From Taxawa tesnikishii (nom. ined.) (taxonomy: Eukaryota; Ascomycota; Dothideomycetes; Dothideales), in assembly GCA_030247885.1 (NCBI GenBank), contig JAPDRO010000021.1, positions 1-64,000 of the forward strand: DNA of 64,000 bases, read 5' to 3'. The notes beneath the pieces were generated by a model, which was given only the letters and a program-made list of their open reading frames with translations, was not told the DNA's origin and did no database searches. This document shows, in pieces, positions 33,121 through 42,972 of this stretch; within the stretch, counting starts at the first letter, position 1; each line of letters begins with the position of its first letter. The translations under genes were made by a program, and so were the position numbers.

Positions 33121-35164
33121 TCAAGGCAGCCTGACAAACGGTCTCTGCCACGGAAACGTCCTGAAGGCACGACTGCTCTTGACACTCCTCACGCTCTTCG
33201 CACCCTGTTTCGTTTCCGTACGCGTAAGAACGCTCGAGTCATCACTCCCGGAACCGCACCCGCTGCCGCTGCCAATCGTGCTTTGCGTAAGAGCCGTTGC
33301 ATCAGTGGCTACTGACATCGAATCCCTCAGACTGGGTCCCGCTTTCGCATCATATGTCCCCCACTCCCTGCCCGCACAGCATAGCCGTTCGATACCGCAC
33401 TCACGAACCAACACCTCCTCGAGGCGGTCGCGGACCGCGCGGCTGGTGGGTCGGAGCTCCGAGTTCTGTGCCAACATGCGTCTGATAAGCTTGAGGATCT
33501 CCGGGACGCCGCGGTAGACGAGCTCGTCCTGTTTGAAGGCGTCGTCGCGTAAGACGGCCATCCAGGCGTCGATTTTGGACGAGTCGGCGTGGAAGGACGA
33601 GTCTGCTTTGCTGGACCTGCCGTCGTTTTGTGCGGCCTTGGTACGTACGGTGCGGAATTTGACAAAGTCGTTTAGTTTGCCTTTGAGGACGAAGGTGACC
33701 ATGTCCAGGAACACGCAGCCCAGGGAGAACACGTCTGATGCTTCCGGTCTGGCTGTCGGAAGGTCGAGGAGGTCAGGTGTTTGGCCGGCTTGCCATTGTT
33801 TCGTAGGGGATTTGGGACTGGAGTCAGACCTTGGTGACAGTTGCAGGTGGCGGCTGAAGTTTCGGAATGCGGCTGTACGATCTGAAACCGGGCTGCCGAC
33901 CAATGGTGAGACGGCTGAACTAGGGTTGCTGCAGACCTCTGAGTGGTTTGAGGAGCCGCTACTTGTGACCGACATTCTTCGCTTCGGGCTGAAGTGGGAC
34001 ATGGTGTTGCAGGGAGCGACCAGAACCCGCACCTGGGAGCCTACAACGACAGACTCGGGAGCGGAATAGTCGTATACTTCGCCTTTATCTATCCTCTTTG
34101 CTCTCTGAAAAGTGGCCAAGGTCCCGACATCCGCGAAAGCTATCCGGTTTCCGCGATCCACGAGGATGTTCGAGGGTCGGATAGCACCATGATACGTGCC
34201 GCGATGATGTATCGACGCGACAGCATCGGCAAGACAGTGGATCCACTCCATCAGCATGATAGGTCTTTCGTGCTGGGGAAGGCACATGAGCGAAGGCGGC
34301 GTGCGGTGCCTGATGAATGTAGCTAGCGTGTGCTCGGCGACGAAGTCCGACAGCACGTATCCTGCATCATCAGAAGTGTAACTGGCGTAGATAGGCGCTA
34401 TATGTTCGTGTCTCAGGTGGTTTGCCGTCTCAATATCTCGCGAAAAGCTCAGCCTGTAGGCATTCTTCATTTCCTTGCTGCTCAAAGCAAACTTGCGGCG
34501 CGTGTATACTTCGTCCGGCCTCTTGGGAAAGTGGATCCTGTCCCACGCTTGAAGATCCACAGCCGGAGGCAGCTTGTGAACGTACTCCATCGGTATGTGC
34601 TCTATGCCGGATGGTCAGAAACAGGAGTCGAGATAGCAACACGCCACTTGTCTTACCGTTTGGACCATAGTCAACGTGACTGCCACGCTTGAGTTCTCGT
34701 AATAGATAGAGAAACTGCTTGTCGTAAAACCTCTTGTTGAGTTGTGGATCGTCCTCCGCCGCAAGCTCCAGGGCCGGAATATCATCAAGCACGATAGGAA
34801 GATCGTTGTCGTCCCAAGAATCATCAATGATTCCGAAGATCTGATCGGGGATCCCAATCTCAGTGAGTATGAGGAAGAGTCTCTTAGCCTTTTCAAGGAT
34901 CCACTCCATGTAAGTGTCGTCTGTCAACCCTTCGCCAAAAGCGAGCTGCCTGTCCAGGAACCCTCTTTCCTCTCCTCTGAGCTTTGATATGACGAACTGA
35001 CGTGTGACCTTGGCTTCGATTTGATCATCGGTCCACCACAGCTGCTTGAGCGCAGCGTGGGGTGTCACTAGTGAGTGTCCGCCATAACCGTAGATGTATG
35101 CATTGAGCGCAATTGTCGCCGCGGTCGGCGCGACGTCGGCGAACGTTCGCGTGCCCATGGTCAA
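33121..35164 (-). CDS. Protein-kinase-like protein lacking the HRD aspartate (probable pseudokinase)
   Basis: Two exons, 34657-35164 and 33121-34601, with a 55-bp intron at 34602-34656, give 662 residues. The first 170 residues form a helical domain ahead of the kinase domain (YGPNEHIPMEYVHKLPPAV across the junction). In the kinase domain, Lys206 (RRKFALS) is a candidate VAIK lysine. The catalytic loop reads HGAIRPSN (307-314), so the HRD Asp is Ala and the following Lys is Arg. The DFG motif is DVG at 327-329 and APES is present. A Ser-rich insert follows before the C-lobe, and the tail is Ser/Arg-rich. Catalysis by the usual mechanism is unlikely, so a scaffold or regulatory role is inferred. 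No close named homologue is recognised. Confidence 0.8.
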
Positions 35165-36262
35165 TCCTGCTATCCGGCCGTATGGCGTGTGTTGACGGTA
35201 TCGAGCCGCGATTGAGTCATGCTGTTTGCACGGTGATGGAGCAGACTGCTCGGCATATCAAAAACGCACTCACACCGCCAACACCTGTGGCATACGAAAG
35301 CGCCAACCATCTTATACGGCTCCGGGGACACCAAGGCCACACGGTTCTCAGCTACGATGACAGGCAGCAGCCGGGACTTGCACGGATTCGGTAAGCCACC
35401 CTCAGAGGGCTGCAGTCTCTGTGCGCCGTAAGCCTGTGTTACCAATACAAGCCATCTCTCCGCTCGCAGGGCCAGACCGCCACAAATATCATGAAGTAGT
35501 CGACGCCGGCCGACCAGGCATCAAGGCCATGCCGTGGTGTCAAAGCGATGCTTGTCTGCTGACTTCTGCATGTGCGTGCTCAGCGAATGTGACGACTCCG
35601 AACGGTCCCAGGACGGTGATTCGGGGCCGGCCAATGGTCTTTGGCGTTGACCGATTTTACCGATTGCAGCGATATTCGAGGCGATTGGGTGCTTGGGACG
35701 GTTGGTGATAAGAAGGCAAGGGAGGCGGGCAGGGCTCAGGAACCAATCGACCGGTGCGACGCGGTCCTCTCCACGTGGAGAAATTGCAATGGCCGGGCCG
35801 TCTCTGAAAATAGCCCCGCCTTTCGTTCGGGTCGCACGACAACATCGCAATGTGCACGCGTACGTTGAGATCGCTCGCGCCGTACGATCTTGCGGGTATT
35901 GACAATGTGAGCGCTTGCCCGTGATCCCGGAAAGACGTAGGAACACGCGCAGTGCTTGCGTCGCACAAACCAACATGCACTGTGTCAATTTCCCAATCGG
36001 GCCATGGATGACAATTGTTCGCCGGTGCTGCAGCGGGACGACAGCGGGCAAGGGATGGAGGAAGCTGTGCAACACCACACTATTGATATGCATGTACAAA
36101 TGATCGATTCAGCGCGCCTTTCGCTGATACAGAGAAACGCCGTGGAAACCTGCTAAACCGCAAGATGTCTGATACAGGCCACCCTACACCTCAAACGCCA
36201 TGTCGTTGCAAACAAGAAGACGGAATCCAGAGCGTTGTCGAACCAGCACACCATCGCTGACC
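35165..36262. other. Promoter side of the kinase-like gene and 3' side of NOP58; no gene seen
   Basis: About 1.1 kb upstream of the kinase-like gene and downstream of NOP58. Overlapping short frames occur on both strands, but none shows a domain, intron pattern or consistent coding bias. Confidence 0.5.
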
Positions 36263-38100
36263 TTACTCGGACTTGCTCTTCTTCTTTTTCTTCTTCTCGC
36301 TCTTGTCGGCGTCGGCGTCGTCGCGTTTCCTCTTCTTGCCTTCACCATCAGCCTCCTTCTCGGCTTTCTTGGCTTTCTTCTCTGCCTTTTCGAGCTTCCT
36401 CTTTGCCTTGGCGTCCTTCTCGGCTTGCTTCTGTTGCTTGCGCTCTTCCTTTGTTGGCTCACGCTCTGCGTCTCCGTTCAACTTCGTCTTAGTGATGAGC
36501 TCCTGACCTGCGCCAGCGTCGCCATCGACGTCATCCATAGAAGTATCCTCATCAACCTCCTGCACCAACTTCTTGCCGTTAGTTGCAGGAGTCTCGTCAG
36601 CGCCTGTAGCTGCCGGCTCATCTCCGGTGAGACCATCGGCATCTGCGTTGTACTTCCGTGCCTCCTTGATGGACCATTTGCCTGGCTGTTGCTGTCTGCC
36701 GGGGCCGATGGAAATACCCTGGGCACGCAGTGGCTTGCCCTCCAACCCTCGCAACCTCCGCTCGACAAGGAGTCTCCCTTGCACACCAACTGCCATCTTC
36801 TCCTCGTCTGTGGGCTCCGGCTTGGTGCTCTCTCCACTGGTTCCCCAGTCCGACAGCGCATCGACGCGGAGACCAAGTGCTGCTTTTGTCGCAAGCATAC
36901 GTGCAATCTTACCCTTGTTCTTGCCGGTGGCCTGACCGATAAGAGAAGCGTGGTAGATGAGACCGTACTTGGGCGTGTCGTGTTTGGTCTTGAGTGCTCT
37001 GAACAATGCCTTCTCTGCGCCGAGAATCTGGATGGTGGAAGCTGGAGACTTGGCGAGGTTCATCAAAGATCCAGAGTGGGCGATCAGACGAGCTCCAACA
37101 AGCTCACCAACCAGCGCTGTAAGGTTTGGTGCGATGGCCTGCATACGCGCAGTAAGGTAGGACGAGAGTTGCGAGCGGTATTCGGTAAATCCAACCACTT
37201 GCTCCGCCAAAGCCTGAATGTTCTCCAAGTCTTCTTCGGTGATCTCGGTACCCATGGAAACTTCTGCCGCAGCCTTGACTGCACCCTCGATCTCCTCGGG
37301 GAGGATGTCGCTAAGGTCGGTGTTGCTTGCGTTAGATCGCACACCCATCGAAAGGATAACGCGAGAGTATGCAAGGTTGTCGTTGATAATCTAGAATCAC
37401 AGTTAGCCCCAGACAAACTGAAGACATGTCTTGCTCCAGCATACCTTAGCCATCTCTGGGAAATGCCAGCCATACCATTCCTTGACACGCATAGCATATT
37501 GGTTCAGCTCTTTGTCAAGGTCGTCCAGAAGTGCAATGGCCTGGATGATCATGGTATCGACCTTGTCCGGAGAGAATTTCAACTTGTGCCGGGACAGCGA
37601 GTGCGACAAACCCAACGACATGGTGGAAATTTCCTCAGGCATAAGTCCGGGAATCAGAGAAGGCAGGTGTTCGCGAATCGCGCGGTAGAGGTCTGCAGTC
37701 GAGGAGTCGGAGATGGGTGTGATTTGGAACTGAGGGAGCTTGTTGATGGCATTGCCGAGCTTCGGGTCGGCGACTGCGAGGGACACCTTCTTCTCGTCCT
37801 TGATGGTGTCCAGCAGAGAGGCGAGCTTGGGCGTGACTTTGCCCTCGGTCAATGCTGCGGCTTCCTCGAGAGCAGCGGCCGCACTCTCGAACTTCTGGAA
37901 CTGCTTCAGTTTGATCCTGTAGAATATTGTGTCAGGTCTGTTCCCAGCAAGGTCACTCAATTCCATATCACTAACAGGTTGCAGACGCCCTCCGCGGTCT
38001 CGGTCTCCTTAGCCAGGTCATCGCGCTTGAGGAGCTTCTTGTCCTTGGCCTTCAGCAACGCATAACCAGCGCTCGTCTCGGTGAGGATGAAGAGCGTCAT
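36263..38100 (-). CDS. NOP58: NOP58, box C/D snoRNP core protein
   Basis: Exons 37976-38100, 37445-37916 and 36263-37390 (introns 59 and 54 bp) encode 574 residues, the normal size for fungal Nop58. The start [20 protein letters not shown] is canonical. A coiled coil and the NOP domain follow (HFPEMAKIINDN, then [21 protein letters not shown] and [14 protein letters not shown]). The tail is Lys/Glu/Asp-rich, ending in a poly-Lys run. Nop58 pairs with Nop56, Snu13 and fibrillarin to guide rRNA 2'-O-methylation in the nucleolus. The gene is intact. It shares a 278-bp divergent promoter with the actin-related gene. Confidence 0.96.
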
Positions 38101-38378
38101 GTCGAGCTGAAACGCAGTCGCGCGACCGCTATGCCGGCTATCTGTTCACAAGGAAAATGCGGTGGGGGTAGGTAGTCGTGTGCGGTAAAAGCGTCCTGCG
38201 TACTGGTTGAAGCTTCAACTTTGAGACTTGAAAAGAATTCGAGTGCCAAGACAAAAGTTCGATCGGGGCGGCCCGTGCGTTCCGGGCTGCATTGAGCTTC
38301 ACGGAACGCGTCTCCTCGCACTCCAAGACACAGATGGCATAACAATAACAGAAACGAGAGGCGTTGCCTCGCTCGACT
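38101..38378. promoter_or_regulatory. Divergent promoter between NOP58 and the actin-related gene
   Basis: 278 bp separate the two start codons (38100 on minus, 38379 on plus), so both promoters must lie here. No specific element is recognised with confidence. Confidence 0.5.
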
Positions 38379-39932
38379 ATGGTAGCGCCTGACTATTTCA
38401 CGCGCAAATCGTCTTCAACCCGCATCCGCCCCGGTCTGGCATCAGCTCTTCCTACTTCCCCCGCTTCTCCACATACACCATTACTTGGCCGCTCCATTTC
38501 CTCGCAATTCGGATCACCAGGATCGTTCCGTGCCGAGGAGGAGTGTCTGGTTTACGAGCTCGGATCGCGTTTCTTTCGTGCAGGTTTTGCGGGCGAGAGT
38601 GCGCCAAGGTGCATCGTCAGGTTTGGTCCAGAGGAAAGCAGGAGGGTCGGCGATTATCGCAGTTGGTTGCGGGATTATGAGCAGAAGGAGGACGAAGAGG
38701 GCTCTTGGGGTGAGGAGTGGGAGTTGTGGAGCATGGACGTTCGACACCTGGACATAGGGTTGGTAGAGGACAAGATCGAGCGCGCTGTCAGAGAAGCGCA
38801 TCTCGCCCATCTTATGCTGGACTCCAAGCCTCGGAAAGCCGTCGTCGCCATACCACCGTCTTTGCCACACCCGTTGCTCGATACCGCGCTGCGGACATTG
38901 TTTGCTGGATCTCAGACAACAAGCATTGCGGTGTTCGACACGCCAGTGCTTAACACCGTCGCTGCAGGTCTGAGGTCGGCGCTTGTTGTGGAAATCGGAT
39001 GGCACGAGACAGTCATTACCGGAGTCTACGAGTATCGCGAGGTGCTGCAAAAGAGGACGGTCAGGGGAGGAAAGCTATTGACTCAGGAAATGGCAACACT
39101 CATCAACACAAAATCGAGCTTGCGAACCATGCAAGGTGTGGAAGAGCTGACCTTTGCGGGAACTGAGGATTTATGTAACCGTTTGGCATGGTGCAAGTCC
39201 CGTCGCCGCCAGACTGCATCAGAGGAGTCGGAAGACGAGTTGGAGACTGCGGAAATAGACATTCCGCTGCCCAAGCCCTCAAATGTTGAGATAACGCTAC
39301 CGTTTCCTGCGCTGGCTACACCCGCTGAGAAAGCCTTCTTCCAGTCGGGGAGTCGAACCAATGATGCCGACGATCACGAAACAACTCTCCATATACTGGC
39401 ATGGAAGTGCCTGCTAGCACTCCCACTGGATGTGCGTTCAGTCTGCATGTCGAGGATAATCGTAACAGGCGGCGCGAGCGAGATTCCCGGATTGAAATCG
39501 CGCCTCATTGAGGAAATCGAGCACCTCGTCAGCACTCGAAGCTGGGATCCCGTGATGAACTACGGCTCTGCCGGCCGATCTCGAGCCAAGGCACTTCAAG
39601 CTCGCAGCGTGGACCTTCCGGCCAGAATCAAGCCCGCAAACGATCTAACAAAGACCGAAGGACACAAACCTCCAGCCGACGCTGTGGCCAGCAGCATACC
39701 GGTATCTGAGATGCCACAGGAGGAAGACGAGCTGGCCGCAAAAATTCTCAGGGATAGCATGAGAGGCCGTCAGCCTGCTGTTCAAGGCAAGGTTCGAGGT
39801 GTGCATACTCTAGGATCGTGGGCTGGCGCCAGCCTGATTGCGAACATGAGGGTTCCGGGAACTGTTGAGTTTACTAGGGATGACTACATGAAAAACGGGC
39901 TCAAGAACCTCGGTGTTGTAGGGCCCATATAG
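38379..39932 (+). CDS. Actin-related protein, Arp10/Arp11-like
   Basis: A single exon of 517 residues from ATG 38379. A Ser/Pro-rich disordered N-terminus of about 50 residues precedes an actin fold: FFRAGFAGESAPRCIV matches the actin phosphate-loop region, VVAIPPSLPHPLLD the next strand-helix, and IIVTGGASEIPGLKSRL the late GG motif. Nucleotide-contact residues are poorly conserved and there is an acidic insert, as in dynactin pointed-end Arp10/Arp11 (Neurospora ro-7 type). The likely role is capping the Arp1 filament of dynactin for dynein transport. The orthology within the ARP family is inferred. Confidence 0.78.
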   Translation: MVAPDYFTRKSSSTRIRPGLASALPTSPASPHTPLLGRSISSQFGSPGSFRAEEECLVYELGSRFFRAGFAGESAPRCIVRFGPEESRRVGDYRSWLRDYEQKEDEEGSWGEEWELWSMDVRHLDIGLVEDKIERAVREAHLAHLMLDSKPRKAVVAIPPSLPHPLLDTALRTLFAGSQTTSIAVFDTPVLNTVAAGLRSALVVEIGWHETVITGVYEYREVLQKRTVRGGKLLTQEMATLINTKSSLRTMQGVEELTFAGTEDLCNRLAWCKSRRRQTASEESEDELETAEIDIPLPKPSNVEITLPFPALATPAEKAFFQSGSRTNDADDHETTLHILAWKCLLALPLDVRSVCMSRIIVTGGASEIPGLKSRLIEEIEHLVSTRSWDPVMNYGSAGRSRAKALQARSVDLPARIKPANDLTKTEGHKPPADAVASSIPVSEMPQEEDELAAKILRDSMRGRQPAVQGKVRGVHTLGSWAGASLIANMRVPGTVEFTRDDYMKNGLKNLGVVGPI

Positions 39933-40693
39933 TGCAGCAGATTCAAGGATGCCGTTCCTTGTCTTCAGTTTGATAGTTGAGAGCTGCGCTGAAGGGCAGG
40001 AGGAGAGCAAGTAAGGTGGAGGGGAGGGCGTAGCGAGATGGTGGGAGGGCGTAGAGATGGTGGGAGCGCTGACCTCGGTAGCTTGAGGGATGACCAAGAC
40101 ATTGGATGTGTAATGCCACTTCAATACACAACACTGGTTTGGGAAGACTGGCTGGACTGTGAAAACTATCTCATTTCAGTGGTGTGTAAGCTAGACTGCT
40201 AAAGTACCTTCCGTGACCGAGTGCAAGTACTCCTGGATGAAATTTTCTCCCTGAACCTTGTTGAACCGGACGCCAAACGCCACGCATGTATCTTCCCCAC
40301 CTCATCCAGCGACCGATTCAGTCACCTCGAGGATCCGACGAAAGCACCGCTGGAAAGGCGAGCACCGCTCAAAAGGCAATTCGCAGAGTTGTGGAAAGTA
40401 CGCAGAGCGTTGGGGAGCAGAGCAGACAGGTGGAAGCGGTAGCAAAGACCGGGTTAGGCAGATCAAGCCCAGACGATTGATCTTACCTTTCATGTTTGAA
40501 GAGTCATCTCAAGCACACCCATGTTGCAGCATGTAATGCACCCCTCGTGACAGGGTCAGAATTTCGCTTGGAATATACGTCGATAATTCTGCAGCGTCCG
40601 GAGAGCAGCGCGAGACGTGAAGTTAGCCGGTATTCAGCGTAAACTCGGAGAAGAGCAAACCACGAGCTGAAAACGCTCATATGTCGTAAATGG
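39933..40693. other. Convergent intergenic region
   Basis: Lies between the actin-related gene (+) and the SPF30-like gene (-). A GGTGGGAGGGCGTAG-type imperfect repeat lies at about 40015-40065. No gene recognised. Confidence 0.5.
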
Positions 40694-41717
40694 TTAATCG
40701 TCGTTGCGGTAGTCTTTGTCGTACTTGTGGCGCGATCTCTCGGCATCCTTGCGCATCTGGTGGCCAGAACCAGTGAAGCCAACTGTGAAGAACAAGTCAG
40801 TACGTTGCTTCGCGCATCAAACGAAAGGGGATTGAATGGCCGATTGTGAGACGAAACACACCTCTTGCAGTCTCGGACTGGCCTGTACGGAACATGCTCT
40901 CCTTGTTAGCTACCTTGCCGACCTTGCCAGAGGCAGCCTTATTCTGCCAAGTTTGCCAGTTGTTCTTGCTCTTCTCCAGTGCCTTGTTCGTCTTGACCTT
41001 CTTCGCCGGCTTGTCTTTCGGCTCCAGGCCGCCTAGGGGCTTGTTGGCTTGGTTTCTCGCAGCCAGAGCCAGGTCAGGGTTGATGCTAGCAGCGGCTGAA
41101 ATGACGCCGGTGTTGGCAGTCGCTGGGTTGCTCGTGATTGGCGTGGAAACAGTCGGGGTGACTGGCGAGCCATCAGCCTTACGCTTCTGAGCCGCTGCAG
41201 CGGAAGCAATGGGGCGGATGTCGTAGGCGCGAATGATTTCCTTGCCCGAGTAGCCCTTGAAGTTCACCGTGTACATTGGATTGGTCGCAGAGCCGGTGAT
41301 TTCGATGATGGTAGCGGGGTAAAAGGCCTTGTCGGCCTTGTACTTGGCGGACACGGTGTCGCCCACTTTGAAGACGGGTACTGATTTTTGCTCGTCGGCA
41401 GGTGTGGGGGTTCCAGTAGCAGACTTGCGAACGGCTGGATGAGCTTCGGGATTCCATTTCTTCTCCGCGACTTCCGATCTTGGTGGTGAGGCTGGCTTCA
41501 GGGCCGCGATTTGCGCTTGGATGTTGGCAATGTTGGCTTGAATGTCGGCTTTCATGGCGGAAGCCTCTGGCTCATCTGGGGCCATGGCCAGGATCTCGTC
41601 CACTTCGGCAAGCTAGAAGACATTGTTAGGATAGCTGTGTGTACCGAGTAGGAACGCGCTGCTTACGTTTTCCTCATTCTGCCTGAGTTCGGCTCTGAGC
41701 TGTGCTAGTTGGCTCAT
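40694..41717 (-). CDS. SPF30: SPF30/SMNDC1-like Tudor-domain splicing factor
   Basis: Three exons (41667-41717, 40862-41612, 40694-40782) encode 296 residues. An N-terminal helix (MSQLAQLRAELRQNEEN) precedes a Tudor domain at about 97-152 (VFKVGDTVSAKYKADKAFY, then NPMYTVNFKGYSG). The C-terminal part carries the fungal Spf30 signature FRTGQSETARVGFTGSGHQM across the last intron, ending in RDD-type charged residues. Spf30 binds symmetric dimethyl-arginine on Sm proteins and helps U4/U6.U5 tri-snRNP join the spliceosome. The gene is intact and nuclear by inference. Confidence 0.88.
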
Positions 41718-42828
41718 GGTCTTCTCAGCGTCTACCGTCCTGATTTGGGTGCTCTGGGCTCACGTTACTTGCTTCTGTGACCTGTTTCTGTATGCCTTCG
41801 CTGAGCGTGACAGAAGAGAGCATGCGCCTTTTTGGGAGTCGGTCGCAAATGCGCAGCGCGTGTCGGTAATGTTTGACTAGGTGATGCGACGTGAAGAGTG
41901 AAGACGCGGGACAAGACAAGAGCACAGGAGGCAGGTTCGAGGCAGGTTCGAAGCTTGGCGAAGCGGCGGGCACCCTACGCACTTGCTGCCGGCGTCACCG
42001 GCCTGTGATCTGATCTTATCACGTGCATCGCCGAGACCAACCTACCAGCAATGGAACGACATGCAGCCGAGTCAAGTTGGCTGGCTGGGGAGCGACATTT
42101 TTTAATTTTTTTCTGTGTCGGTATAGATGCAGATGCGAATGCAGATGCAAATGCAGATGCAGGTGCATCACTGGGCGAGTCAGGCTTGTCGATAAGACGG
42201 CCTTGCTGTCTAATTACAGCAAGCAAATTACAGCAGGCAAATTACAGCGAGCTGTTCCTTGCGGATCCGATCTCTTCTTGGAGTAGTCCGGCTGACGGTG
42301 TGAGCGATCACGCAAAAGCTTCTGGCCGCTTCTTGAACGCAAGCTGCTGATAAATCAACCGTCAAAGCAGAAAACCCCTCCTTTGCTTCAAACGTTATGT
42401 GCTCGTCCCGGACACCGCTCCATCGTTCCTACTGGCCAGCCCCGCTATCGTCCAATCAGATCAGCGAAAGGATACGAAGCCACTTCAGGCAGGCTGCGCC
42501 CTGCGTTCGCCTGGCGTCTGTCCTGATCAAAGTCTCATCGCATCGTGCACTTCTAGTCTAGTTTCATCGAGTCTGGTACAGGGCGCGCTTGGCTCTCCAA
42601 TCCAGCCGTGATCCAATTCCCTTCGCAACACGTCTGCCTCCTACTGTCATCCACCTCTCCCGACTGCCTGTACACTGTGTAGCCATTCCAATCTCGTCGT
42701 GCTCCGTTTCACTGAAGTGCCGGAAGTCTCGTACTCTCAAGGTGAGCAGAGCAGAGCAGAGCAGAGTCCGCCGACATCCGCAACCCCACCTGTTCCGCGC
42801 ACCTGAGCCCTTTCGCATTCGCCCAGTC
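41718..42828. other. Divergent upstream region of SPF30-like and AP-1 genes
   Basis: About 1.1 kb between the two divergent genes. It contains an imperfect GCAGAT/GCAAAT hexamer repeat at 42127-42167, GCAAATTACAGC repeats at 42223-42250, and a GCAGA microsatellite at about 42746-42766. From about 42560 the plus strand probably forms the long AP-1 mRNA leader. Confidence 0.5.
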
Positions 42829-42891
42829 ATGTGGGATGACGCCCGCAAAATTCACGCTCAATCTCACAACGTTCGTTTCACTGCGACGTAG
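42829..42891 (+). promoter_or_regulatory. Upstream ORF 1 in the AP-1 leader, 20 codons
   Basis: ATG at 42829 opens MWDDARKIHAQSHNVRFTAT and stops at TAG 42889-42891, 81 bp before the AP-1 start. If transcribed, it would be met by scanning ribosomes first. Yeast YAP genes also carry leader uORFs that affect translation and mRNA stability, so the same role is inferred here. Confidence 0.5.
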
Positions 42892-42894
42892 ACC

Positions 42895-42903
42895 ATGAGT
42901 TGA
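42895..42903 (+). promoter_or_regulatory. Upstream ORF 2 in the AP-1 leader, minimal ATG-AGT-TGA
   Basis: A two-codon ORF three bases after uORF 1 and 69 bp before the main start at 42973. Confidence 0.45.
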
Positions 42904-42972
42904 CAATATCCACAGCACACTCCCGATCCGTTCACGCATCGCGGACGACTTCGGCCACACCCCGACTCGGCC

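Noticed and set aside
36200-38065. 621-codon frame on the plus strand
   Set aside because: Antisense shadow of the clearly identified NOP58 exons, running straight through both introns.
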